A stretch of 64,000 nucleotides of DNA from Thalassotalea atypica (GTDB taxonomy: Bacteria > Pseudomonadota > Gammaproteobacteria > Enterobacterales > Alteromonadaceae). Location: positions 682,001 to 746,000 of the forward strand of contig NZ_AP027364.1 in NCBI RefSeq assembly GCF_030295975.1, read 5' to 3'. The notes beneath the pieces are model-generated. The model saw nothing but the letters and a program-made list of their open reading frames with translations, did not search any database and was not told where the DNA came from. The translations under genes were made by a program, and so were the position numbers. Within the stretch, counting starts at the first letter, position 1. The number at the start of each line of letters is the position of its first letter. Below, piece by piece: positions 48,633 to 55,857 of this stretch.

Positions 48633-49604
48633 CTAACCGCCTAACATTGATAAATGTTTGGTGGCACCAGTAAGTCTTTCTTGCAAGAAATGCGTGGCTT
48701 TTTTATCGCCCATGGTTGATTGGATGTATTGGCGTAATGGCTCGATATCGTCAGATTGTAAGTAATCTTTCAACGACAACCCTTGCTCCGAAAACAAACA
48801 TAAATGTAGCTTGCCTAATGAGCTGACACGTAACCGATTACAGCTATTACAAAAGTCTTTACTGTAGGGCATAATCAAGCCAATCGTGCCTTGATAGTCT
48901 GGGTGATAAAATTCTTGTGCTGGACCAGCCGTTTTTTCTCTAAGCGATGGCAACCAACCCTGTTCTAGTAATGTTGCTTTAATTGAAGAACCCGAGACAT
49001 GTTGCTCGTCAAAAAATGTTTGATTGTCACCTGTTTGCATTAGTTCAATAAACCGCAAGCTAACTGGTGTGTTCTTAACCCAGGCAAGAAATTGATCAAG
49101 TGCATAACCATTAAGTTTACGCATTAACACTGTATTGACTTTTACTTTGGTTTTACCGTGAGCAAGGGCCATATCAACGCCTTTCATCACAGTAGCAAAT
49201 TTATTGTGGCCAGTGATCAGATTGAATTGATTAGCGTCTAAACTATCTATGCTGACATTTATGGCGTCGAGGCCCGCATCTAACCAAGCTGGTAGGTGCT
49301 CAGGCATTTTATAGCCATTAGTGGTCAGTGCGACTGTTTTTATACCTTGGGTTTGTTTGCATGCTTGAATGATTTCAGGTAAGTCTTTGCGTAGCGAAGG
49401 TTCACCACCTGTAATACGAATTTTTTCAGTGCCTAACGAAGCAAAACATCGGGCAAGGCGACTTATTTCAGGAAGCTCAAGAAAGTCCCGATCATGATCA
49501 CACTCGTAACCGTCGGGCAGGCAGTATTGGCAACGGAAGTTGCACACATCAGTAATGGATAACCGCAGGTAATAAAACCTACGGCCAAAAGTATCTGTTA
49601 ACAT
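48633..49604 (-). CDS. moaA: GTP 3',8-cyclase MoaA (radical SAM)
   Basis: A 323-residue radical SAM enzyme that starts molybdenum-cofactor synthesis from GTP. The SAM cluster motif CNFRCQYC is near the N-terminus, RITGGEPSLRKDL follows, and a second cluster is formed by CNSCNRLRVSSLGKLHLC. The protein ends in Gly-Gly, which is required for activity in the family. It is the first gene behind a Moco-type riboswitch, with its Shine-Dalgarno sequence at the 3' end of that element. Confidence 0.95.
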   Translation of the reverse strand: MLTDTFGRRFYYLRLSITDVCNFRCQYCLPDGYECDHDRDFLELPEISRLARCFASLGTEKIRITGGEPSLRKDLPEIIQACKQTQGIKTVALTTNGYKMPEHLPAWLDAGLDAINVSIDSLDANQFNLITGHNKFATVMKGVDMALAHGKTKVKVNTVLMRKLNGYALDQFLAWVKNTPVSLRFIELMQTGDNQTFFDEQHVSGSSIKATLLEQGWLPSLREKTAGPAQEFYHPDYQGTIGLIMPYSKDFCNSCNRLRVSSLGKLHLCLFSEQGLSLKDYLQSDDIEPLRQYIQSTMGDKKATHFLQERLTGATKHLSMLGG

Positions 49605-49620
49605 TTCACCTTTCCAAATG

Positions 49621-49720
49621 TCGGGAGGCTAAAACGTTTCCGTTTTAACCCTGGTGGTATGATGCAAAATTGCGATGTACCACGGCCTACTAAACATGCC
49701 TTACCGAAAGGAACAGGAGT
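49621..49720 (-). ncRNA. Moco-type riboswitch upstream of moaA
   Basis: In the minus-strand leader of moaA I see the ordered motifs of the Moco RNA element: ACUCCU near the 5' end, CCUUUCGGUAAGG, a GUAGGCC segment, a GUGGUA...UACCAC stem, an AAAACG-GAAA-CGUUUU hairpin with a GNRA tetraloop, and GCCUCCC just before the GGAAAGGUGA ribosome site. GUAGGC and GCCU can close the structure. The element senses molybdenum cofactor and, in Escherichia coli, represses moaABCDE translation. The match is from memory, not from a covariance search. Confidence 0.75.
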
Positions 49721-49894
49721 AGTTATAATAAGCTCGGCGATTTATTCTAATTTTAGCGCTGTATTTGAGAATAACAATAGTTATTTACATTGCTCGTGAT
49801 TTTAGAAGCTATAAAATATACTTTATTGATTTAGTTCATACTAAATAAAAAATTGTTTTATTATCATCAAATTTTTCTAAGAGAAGGGACAGAT

Positions 49895-51130
49895 ATGTCT
49901 GATTGTTGTAGCCAACCGGGGCTTTTGCCATTTGAACAAGCATTAGCGCAAATGCTTGAAGATATCACGCCTGTTGCAGAAACAATTACGGTTGCGGTCA
50001 CACAAGCAGCCCAATGCGTATTGGCTAACGATATCGTGAGTCCTATCAACGTTCCACCACACCATAACTCAGCAATGGATGGGTATGCATATGCGCAATC
50101 CTCATTAGAACAAAGTACAACGTTAGTGATGGTAGGAAAGTCATTTGCAGGTGCTCCTTATCAAGGTGAAGTGAAAGCGGGTGAGTGTATCCGCATCATG
50201 ACGGGGGCCAAATTGCCTAGCGACTGTGACACAGTACAAATGCAAGAAAACTGTACCGCAGATAACAATAAAATTAGTTTTAATAAAAAAAGTCAGCAAG
50301 GCCAACATGTTCGCTATGCTGGTGAAGATGTGAGCTTAGGTCACAAAATTTACGAAAAAGGTCATCGCCTAACGTCTGTTGATATCGGTATGTTAACCTC
50401 GGTTGGCGTAGGAAAAGTTGAAGTTTATCGGCCAATTAAGGTAGCACTTATTGCCACAGGCGATGAATTGAAGTCGCCAGAACAGCCTCTACTGGAAGGC
50501 GATATATATGAAAGCAACAGTAGCTTTCTTGCGCCTATGCTTAAAAAGCTAAACTGTGATGTGATTAATTTTGGCATCATAGCTGACGATTTATCAAAAA
50601 TACGTCAGGCGTTTATTTCTGCTGATGAACAAGCGGATGTAGTGATTTCCAGTGGAGGAGTTTCAGTCGGGGAAGCAGACTATACAAAAGATGTACTTGA
50701 TGAATTGGGTGAAATAGGATTTTGGAAAATTGCCATCAAACCTGGTAAACCATTTGCGTTCGGCAAATTGGCTAACAGTATCTTTTTCGGACTTCCTGGC
50801 AACCCGGTATCAGCGTTGGCAACATTTTATCAACTTTCTGTTCATGGCATCCACAAGCTCCAAAATGCAGCGCCTATAAAGCGCCAACGTTTTAAAGTGA
50901 AAACGACAACGCTGTTAAAAAAATCTCGAGGACGTACCGACTTTCAACGCGGTGTTGTTACTGTGAATGCGCAAGGAGAAATGGAAGTAGCAAGTACAGG
51001 TTCGCAAGGCTCTGGCATTTTATCGAGTATTGCAAGGGCGAACTGTTTCATTATACTTGAGCAAGATCGTGGCCGAGTTGAAATAGGTGAATTAGTTGAT
51101 GTCGAGCTATTTGACGACTGTTTAAAATAA
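49895..51130 (+). CDS. moeA: molybdopterin molybdotransferase MoeA
   Basis: A 411-residue enzyme that inserts molybdate into adenylated molybdopterin. The start (MSDCCSQPGLLPFEQALAQML) follows GAGAAGGGA; NSAMDGYA, MTGAKLP, IATGDEL, SSGGVSVGEADYTK and FGLPGNPVSALATF are diagnostic. It is divergent from moaA across 290 bp that include the riboswitch. A frame back to 49853 exists but lacks support. Confidence 0.95.
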   Translation: MSDCCSQPGLLPFEQALAQMLEDITPVAETITVAVTQAAQCVLANDIVSPINVPPHHNSAMDGYAYAQSSLEQSTTLVMVGKSFAGAPYQGEVKAGECIRIMTGAKLPSDCDTVQMQENCTADNNKISFNKKSQQGQHVRYAGEDVSLGHKIYEKGHRLTSVDIGMLTSVGVGKVEVYRPIKVALIATGDELKSPEQPLLEGDIYESNSSFLAPMLKKLNCDVINFGIIADDLSKIRQAFISADEQADVVISSGGVSVGEADYTKDVLDELGEIGFWKIAIKPGKPFAFGKLANSIFFGLPGNPVSALATFYQLSVHGIHKLQNAAPIKRQRFKVKTTTLLKKSRGRTDFQRGVVTVNAQGEMEVASTGSQGSGILSSIARANCFIILEQDRGRVEIGELVDVELFDDCLK

Positions 51131-51223
51131 TATGATTTGTGTAATTCGGTTTGCGGGAAACTAATCCAGTTAATGTGAAGAGAATGTTAGTTATCAATCA
51201 TCATTAACGCAATTATTATAACG

Positions 51224-51270
51224 CTAAGTTGTGCGCTCATTAGACTTCAATGAGCACACGCTTAGGTTTT
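51224..51270 (+). terminator. hairpin terminator after moeA
   Basis: A long imperfect stem (51224-51241 with 51249-51265; perfect inner GCTCATT/AATGAGC and outer CTAAG/CTTAG) and a 7-nt loop precede GTTTTAATT. It lies about 95 bp after the moeA stop and between convergent genes, so it may act in both directions. Confidence 0.7.
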
Positions 51271-51296
51271 AATTGAGGCATGACGTTCTTCTTTTA

Positions 51297-51641
51297 TTAT
51301 TCAAAGTTAACATTGATTTTACTCAGTTTAGCTACGTCAGTGATTTTAACTTTACCAACACTGTTGTGAAGGCGATCTGCTATTTTATGTGAGCCATTTT
51401 TTTCAGCAAATGCGACGATGTCATCTCCATTACACATCACATTTAAGGCAACATTACGCATTTTTAAATTGTAGTCATCCATCGCATTTTTTAAACGGAT
51501 TGGCTTGTCGCTCAAGGTGGATTTACACACTTTGATCAATGCGTTTTCGACTTGTCTATCCAAAGCAAATGATGGTGCACTTGCTGCCATTAAAAAAATA
51601 CTTGTGGTTAATGCTACTGCTGATGTTTTAACTTTGTTCAT
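51297..51641 (-). CDS. DUF3718-family exported protein
   Basis: A 114-residue protein with a Sec signal peptide (about 1-26, SFA-LD) and a helical domain with two Cys (CKSTLSDKP, VMCNGDD) that could form a disulfide. The pattern fits DUF3718, small periplasmic proteins of Alteromonadales and Vibrionales. Function is unknown. It is a single gene with a Shine-Dalgarno-like GGAG before the ATG. Confidence 0.78.
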   Translation of the reverse strand: MNKVKTSAVALTTSIFLMAASAPSFALDRQVENALIKVCKSTLSDKPIRLKNAMDDYNLKMRNVALNVMCNGDDIVAFAEKNGSHKIADRLHNSVGKVKITDVAKLSKINVNFE

Positions 51642-52013
51642 GGTTATTCTCCTGATTTATTTTTAAGCGGTGCCTTTTATTGCTAAGCACACCTATATAG
51701 TGGGCCTAAAGCGCAGAAAAGTTGTTAATGTGAGCAAGGTGAATGTAAATATTTATACCTCATAAAACCTACCACTCATCGATAAGGTATTGAACCAGCG
51801 TTGATATAGAGTCGGTGATATAACGGCGCGGACATCAATTTTTACAATCAGTGATAAATTGACATTGTTTAACGTATATCAACTATGATTTTTCAGCCTT
51901 TGGTTTATGATAATAAACACATGGTGAAGACCGTTTGAATGTGGTACTGTTGTTTTATACAGTTTTGTTGGCGGTTTAATTCCGTTAAATGCAAATGAAA
52001 ATAAGGGAAACAT
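51642..52013. other. intergenic region containing the yebG promoter
   Basis: A 372-bp gap between the divergent DUF3718 gene and yebG. Apart from the LexA-type box at 51947-51962 and the yebG ribosome site AAGGGAA just before 52014, I recognise nothing in it. Confidence 0.5.
51947..51962. promoter_or_regulatory. LexA (SOS) box upstream of yebG
   Basis: CTGTTGTTTTATACAG matches the CTG-N10-CAG LexA consensus exactly, with TA and TT flanks extending the palindrome. It lies 51 bp upstream of the yebG ATG. yebG is a known LexA-regulated gene in Escherichia coli, so SOS control is well supported. Confidence 0.85.
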
Positions 52014-52364
52014 ATGGCAGTAGAAAGTCGATTTGTCGTGATTAGAAATGGTGTGGAGGTGCAAACATTTATGGATAAGAAAGCGGCGGACGAATACGAC
52101 AAGATGCTAGATATGGCAGATAATCTGTCTGAAATGCTAGCGAGTGCACCAATCGAATTGTCTGAAAAAATGACAGAAGAACTGAGTATTTTCTTTGCCC
52201 AACATCGAGAAGATGTGCTTATCGCACTACAAGCTAAGAAACCTAAAGTGGTTAAGTCTGTTGATAAGCCTGAGGAGAGTCCTGAAGCTTCACCTTCGGG
52301 AAAAGTAAAATTAAAGCCAACAGCGAGTAAAAGTAAGGCAAAGTCACCTGAGAAAGCTGCATAA
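52014..52364 (+). CDS. yebG: DNA-damage-inducible protein YebG
   Basis: A 116-residue protein: the YebG domain (MAVESRFVVIRNGVEVQTFMDKKAADEYDKML to about residue 75) followed by a Lys/Pro/Ser-rich tail (about 76-116) that is likely disordered and nucleic-acid-binding. It belongs to the SOS response, but the biochemical function is not known. A LexA box lies upstream, and a YgjP-type peptidase gene follows after 28 bp. Confidence 0.92.
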   Translation: MAVESRFVVIRNGVEVQTFMDKKAADEYDKMLDMADNLSEMLASAPIELSEKMTEELSIFFAQHREDVLIALQAKKPKVVKSVDKPEESPEASPSGKVKLKPTASKSKAKSPEKAA

Positions 52365-52392
52365 TTGTGCAGCCCATATTAGCGTAACGACA

Positions 52393-53094
52393 ATGCAACA
52401 CGTCAATTATGACATTATTAGAAGTGCGAGACGTAAAACTTTAGCTTTGCAAGTCAAACAAGGTGAGATCACAGTTCGAGCGCCTATTGAACTGTGTGAA
52501 CGGTACATCGAAAAATTTGTACAAACAAAGAGTGCATGGCTAGAAGCAAAAGTTAATGAGCAGAAGTTAGCTAAGAGTCAACATCGGATCAGCTTTGAAT
52601 CGGGCAGTGTTGTGCCATTTCTGGGCGAAAACAAAGTATTGACAATTGTGGGTTCATCTACCTCCAATGTATCTATAGAAAATGAATCATTAATTATTAG
52701 TCTTCGAGTGTGTGATAAACAGAAGCCACGTGGTAATAATCAGCAAGAGCAGGCCCAATTTGTTTACGAACAATGGCTAAAGAATCAAGCAAGCATATAT
52801 ATTGGTAGTCGATTATCAGCTCAAGCGGCGTTAATGTCATTGAAGTATAAGTCAGTGGTTTTTAAGCGGTATAAAGCGCGTTGGGGTAGCTGTAATAATC
52901 GTGCGGAGCTTAGTTTTAATTACTTATTAATGATGTGCCCTAAAAGGGTGGTTGATTACGTAATTATCCATGAATTGAGCCACTTAATTTTTCTCAATCA
53001 TTCCAAAGAATTTTGGCAATTGGTAAAACAATATTGTCCGAATTACAAAGAGGCCCAATATTGGTTAAAAAGCCACAGTCTATATATTCGTTAA
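52393..53094 (+). CDS. YgjP-like (SprT-fold) zinc metallopeptidase
   Basis: A 233-residue protein of the DUF45/YgjP group. RWGSCNNRAELSFNY leads into the zinc site VVDYVIIHELSHLIFLNHSKEFW, with HExxH and a third His in NHSKEFW. The fold is shared with SprT/WSS1 peptidases that act on DNA-protein crosslinks in eukaryotes; bacterial substrates are unknown. It lies 28 bp after yebG, without its own obvious promoter, so it is probably co-expressed under LexA. Confidence 0.88.
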   Translation: MQHVNYDIIRSARRKTLALQVKQGEITVRAPIELCERYIEKFVQTKSAWLEAKVNEQKLAKSQHRISFESGSVVPFLGENKVLTIVGSSTSNVSIENESLIISLRVCDKQKPRGNNQQEQAQFVYEQWLKNQASIYIGSRLSAQAALMSLKYKSVVFKRYKARWGSCNNRAELSFNYLLMMCPKRVVDYVIIHELSHLIFLNHSKEFWQLVKQYCPNYKEAQYWLKSHSLYIR

Positions 53095-53397
53095 TGGTTA
53101 ATATTTCTAAAGTCCTCGTCCTCAGTATTAACATCATTGATGCGATATCAAACGAATAGCTACAAAAAGCAATTTTAAAGAATATGCTTTAATCCGATAG
53201 AAAAATAATAAACCTTACGGTCATTATAGTGTCAGATAAATATACACATGGATAATACCGATAGGCCAATCATCAGAGTAATCGTATAGCAGGTGTAGTT
53301 TTAACCTTTTGGCATAATAATTGTATGTTTTTTGACCAGGAAGGGGCGTTTAAAGTGGTGCTCATGTCGTATGTTTCAAAAGCTGATGGAGAGGACC
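53095..53397. other. intergenic region before the small membrane peptide gene
   Basis: About 300 bp of AT-rich sequence. It holds TGGCATAATAATTGTA (53310-53325), which resembles a sigma-54 -24/-12 site except for GT instead of GC at -12, about 72 bp before the peptide gene's ATG. Nothing else is supported. Confidence 0.3.
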
Positions 53398-53490
53398 ATG
53401 AAATTAAGTAAAGATCATTTGAAAATGGCCATTTTATATGGGTTGTCAGGTATAGCCTCGATAATGTTTTTGCTATTTATTATTGGCTAA
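53398..53490 (+). CDS. 30-residue single-pass membrane peptide
   Basis: An ATG preceded by the strong Shine-Dalgarno sequence GGAGAGGA opens a 30-codon frame: a short basic start (MKLSKDHLK), then a hydrophobic helix (MAILYGLSGIASIMFLLFIIG) to the stop. It has the shape of a genuine small membrane protein rather than a random frame. I do not recognise a family. It sits alone in a 600-bp gap. Confidence 0.55.
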   Translation: MKLSKDHLKMAILYGLSGIASIMFLLFIIG

Positions 53491-53700
53491 CAAAATTATT
53501 CTCTTTCCTCTCAAGTAAATTCTACAGCCCTTATTTTTGAGTTAGTCATCTGTTCTTCAGCAACATATTGATATATTTGATTTAAGTCATAATTTTGCCA
53601 TTACCATAAGAAAATCTTATTATTTATCCATTAACAAATGGATGATTTTAATGTAAATTAATTTTAACAACAAAAACAATAAATAAAGGAAGTTTACTTG
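53491..53700. other. intergenic region before the response regulator operon
   Basis: A 210-bp AT-rich stretch with no gene seen. AAAGGAAG at about 53686-53693 is the ribosome site of the response regulator at 53701. Confidence 0.5.
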
Positions 53701-54066
53701 ATGGGCTCGTCAGTTCTTATTTGTGATGACTCTAATATGGCGCGTAAGCAAGTATTACGTAGTCTACCTGAACAATTGTCAAAGGATGTCCAGTTGGCAA
53801 AAAATGGCCTCGAAGCGTTAGATATCTTACGAACAAATAGTATTAATGTTCTATTTCTTGATCTCACGATGCCAGAGTTAGATGGGATAGGCGTTCTAGA
53901 AGGAATAAAGTCTGAAGGTATCGATGTATCCGTTTTTGTTATATCTGCAGATATTCAACCTGAAATGCAGAACAAAGTCTTGTCTTTAGGTGCTAAAGCC
54001 TTTCTACGCAAACCAGTCCAAACAGACCTTCTTGTTGATAGACTTCAAGAGCATGGGTATTTGTAA
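53701..54066 (+). CDS. single-domain CheY-like response regulator
   Basis: A receiver domain of about 121 residues with no output domain: acidic pair DD near residues 9-10 in VLICDDSN, phospho-acceptor Asp53 in FLDLTMPELDG, and the conserved Lys in FLRKPVQ. The start is the ATG at 53701; a TTG just upstream is less likely. It overlaps the CheC-like gene by one base, so the two are translationally coupled. CheC phosphatases act on CheY-type regulators, which makes the neighbouring protein its likely partner. No kinase is adjacent. Confidence 0.9.
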   Translation: MGSSVLICDDSNMARKQVLRSLPEQLSKDVQLAKNGLEALDILRTNSINVLFLDLTMPELDGIGVLEGIKSEGIDVSVFVISADIQPEMQNKVLSLGAKAFLRKPVQTDLLVDRLQEHGYL

Positions 54067-54671
54067 TGCCATTTAACTTAAATGAAGATCAACAAGATTG
54101 CTTACAAGAACTTATCAACGTAGCTATGGGGCAAGCGAGTGATCAGTTAGCCCGATATTTAGATACTTTTGTTGATCTTAGGGTACCAAGCATTGAGCTA
54201 GTTAGTGCCTTACAGTTATCTAAAGCTCTAGAATCAAATGAACAACCTATGGCTTTGGTTAGCCAAGGTTTCTTTGGTTATGAAGGAATTCGTGGTGAAG
54301 CCATCCTTGTTTATCAGCATAAAGATTCAGATAAAATAGGTGATATTTTAGGTTATGAACCGGAAGAATTGTCGATAGAAGAGCAACTTATAGATATTAG
54401 TTCCATTCTAACCACAACATTTCTAAACGTATTTGCCAGTCAGATAGAAAACCAAATGTCATACAGTGCGCCGCGCTTACTGGATGACAATAGTGTGGCA
54501 TTATCACAACACTTAAACCAACTTTCATTTAGTTGGGATACTGCGCTAAAAGTAAATATTACTTATCGAGTAACCGATTATTCGTTTAATTGCGATATGG
54601 TTCTGTTGATCCCAGAGCCTGCCATTGTTGATATCAAAAAAGTTATAGATCGGATATTGGAAGCATTCTAA
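54066..54671 (+). CDS. CheC/CheX-like phosphatase
   Basis: A 201-residue protein of the CheC/CheX/FliY group. The first phosphatase signature ExxN-x22-P is exact (ELIN, then Pro in RVPSIEL). The second signature is degenerate, reading DISSIL where active CheC proteins have E..N. One active site should therefore remain. CheC enzymes dephosphorylate CheY-P; the regulator gene directly upstream is the obvious substrate. It overlaps the neighbours by one base on each side. No chemotaxis kinase, receptor or flagellar gene is nearby. Confidence 0.85.
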   Translation: MPFNLNEDQQDCLQELINVAMGQASDQLARYLDTFVDLRVPSIELVSALQLSKALESNEQPMALVSQGFFGYEGIRGEAILVYQHKDSDKIGDILGYEPEELSIEEQLIDISSILTTTFLNVFASQIENQMSYSAPRLLDDNSVALSQHLNQLSFSWDTALKVNITYRVTDYSFNCDMVLLIPEPAIVDIKKVIDRILEAF

Positions 54672-55621
54672 TGATTGACGAAACGATGTTCAGTACGATA
54701 TCTGATCAACTTAATTCAGGTGTATTAGTACTGGATCTTGACAGTAACATTATCAACTGGAATCGTTTTATAGCAATACACGCCAATAAAAATCTTGAGC
54801 AAGTTATTGGCAAATCTGTTTTTGAAATCTTCCCTGAACTGCCTAAACGTTGGTTTGAGCGAAAAATTGCAGGTGTTGCGCAATTGAAGTCCCCGTTTTT
54901 TTGTTCGTGGGAACAGCGACATCATTTATTTGAACTCCCTCATAATAGACCGATCACAACTGATAGCCATTTTATGGCACAAAACTGTACGTTCTTACCA
55001 ATAGAAGAAGAGGGGCAGGTGGTAAGGGTTTGCATATTGGTTGAAGATGTTACTGATGTTTGCCACTATCAATCAAAACTAAAACACACCATGGAAGAGT
55101 TAGAGTTAGCTACTAGAATAGACGGGTTAACTCAAATATATAATCGAAAATTCTGGCAAGAATCACTTAGCATCGAATTTTCAAGAACAAAACGTCATAA
55201 CCATGCGCTAAGTTTATTAATGTTCGACTTGGATCATTTCAAACGGCTCAATGATAACTATGGTCATCAGTGTGGTGATTTAGTGCTAATTGAAACGGCC
55301 AGTAGGATTAAACAATTGTTAAGAACAGGCGATATTTTTGGTCGTTACGGTGGTGAAGAGTTTGCTATTGTTTTACCAGAAACAGATCTTGTTGGCGCCT
55401 TTGAAGTCGCAGAACGAATTCGTCATTCCATAGCGAGTATTCCAGTGATTTATGGTGGAAAAGAAGTTAAGTTTTCAGTCAGTATTGGTGTCGCAGTGGT
55501 GCAAGAGTGTCATAAGAGTATAAACGAACTGATATCTGAAACTGATAGCGCGTTATATTCCGCCAAATCATCCGGGCGTAACCAAATTTGTGGAGCTCAA
55601 CACTTGAATAAATGTTCATAG
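54671..55621 (+). CDS. PAS-GGDEF diguanylate cyclase
   Basis: A 316-residue protein. An N-terminal PAS domain (about 5-130) is joined by a short coiled coil to GGDEF (about 145-310). The active-site motif is GGEEF (227-231) and the inhibitory I-site RTGD (218-221) stands exactly five residues upstream, so this should be an active, product-inhibited c-di-GMP synthase. The ATG overlaps the CheC stop codon. It is probably the output of the regulator/CheC pair. No membrane segments are seen. Confidence 0.92.
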   Translation: MIDETMFSTISDQLNSGVLVLDLDSNIINWNRFIAIHANKNLEQVIGKSVFEIFPELPKRWFERKIAGVAQLKSPFFCSWEQRHHLFELPHNRPITTDSHFMAQNCTFLPIEEEGQVVRVCILVEDVTDVCHYQSKLKHTMEELELATRIDGLTQIYNRKFWQESLSIEFSRTKRHNHALSLLMFDLDHFKRLNDNYGHQCGDLVLIETASRIKQLLRTGDIFGRYGGEEFAIVLPETDLVGAFEVAERIRHSIASIPVIYGGKEVKFSVSIGVAVVQECHKSINELISETDSALYSAKSSGRNQICGAQHLNKCS

Positions 55622-55705
55622 AAACTACATTTTTATTCATAATATATATTGTTTATTCATATTCAAAGGGTTGACAAGTATTACTGCATCAGGCATTTTA
55701 AATCC

Positions 55706-55786
55706 ATGAAAAAATTCAGCAGCCGCATCATTACCATTATTACCACTACCACCCTCATGGGTAGGTGGTCATCGGCTGACGTGTAA
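55706..55786 (+). CDS. thrL: thr operon leader peptide
   Basis: A 26-codon frame reading MKKFSSRIITIITTTTLMGR and ending SSADV. It carries five Thr and four Ile codons in a cluster (codons 8-16), the hallmark of threonine/isoleucine attenuation. It lies 72 bp before thrA and is followed by a terminator hairpin. A TTGACA at 55671 is a possible -35 element but places transcription start very near this ATG. Confidence 0.9.
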   Translation: MKKFSSRIITIITTTTLMGRWSSADV

Positions 55787-55803
55787 AAAAGAAAGAATTT
55801 ACC

Positions 55804-55838
55804 AAGCCCGTGACCTGAAAAGGTCACGGGCTTTTTTG
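55804..55838 (+). terminator. thr operon attenuator
   Basis: A 13-bp perfect GC-rich stem (55804-55816 with 55821-55833), GAAA tetraloop, followed by a T-run, lies between thrL and thrA. An upstream ACCACC/GGTGGT pairing within thrL (55748-55753 with 55764-55769) is the likely pause or competing stem. Stalling at Thr/Ile codons would favour read-through into thrABC. Confidence 0.9.
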
Positions 55839-55857
55839 TTTTTAAGAGGAAGTAAAA

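Noticed and set aside
53364-53411. A 15-codon frame overlapping the start of the small membrane peptide
   Set aside because: There is no ribosome site, and it ends within the better peptide frame.
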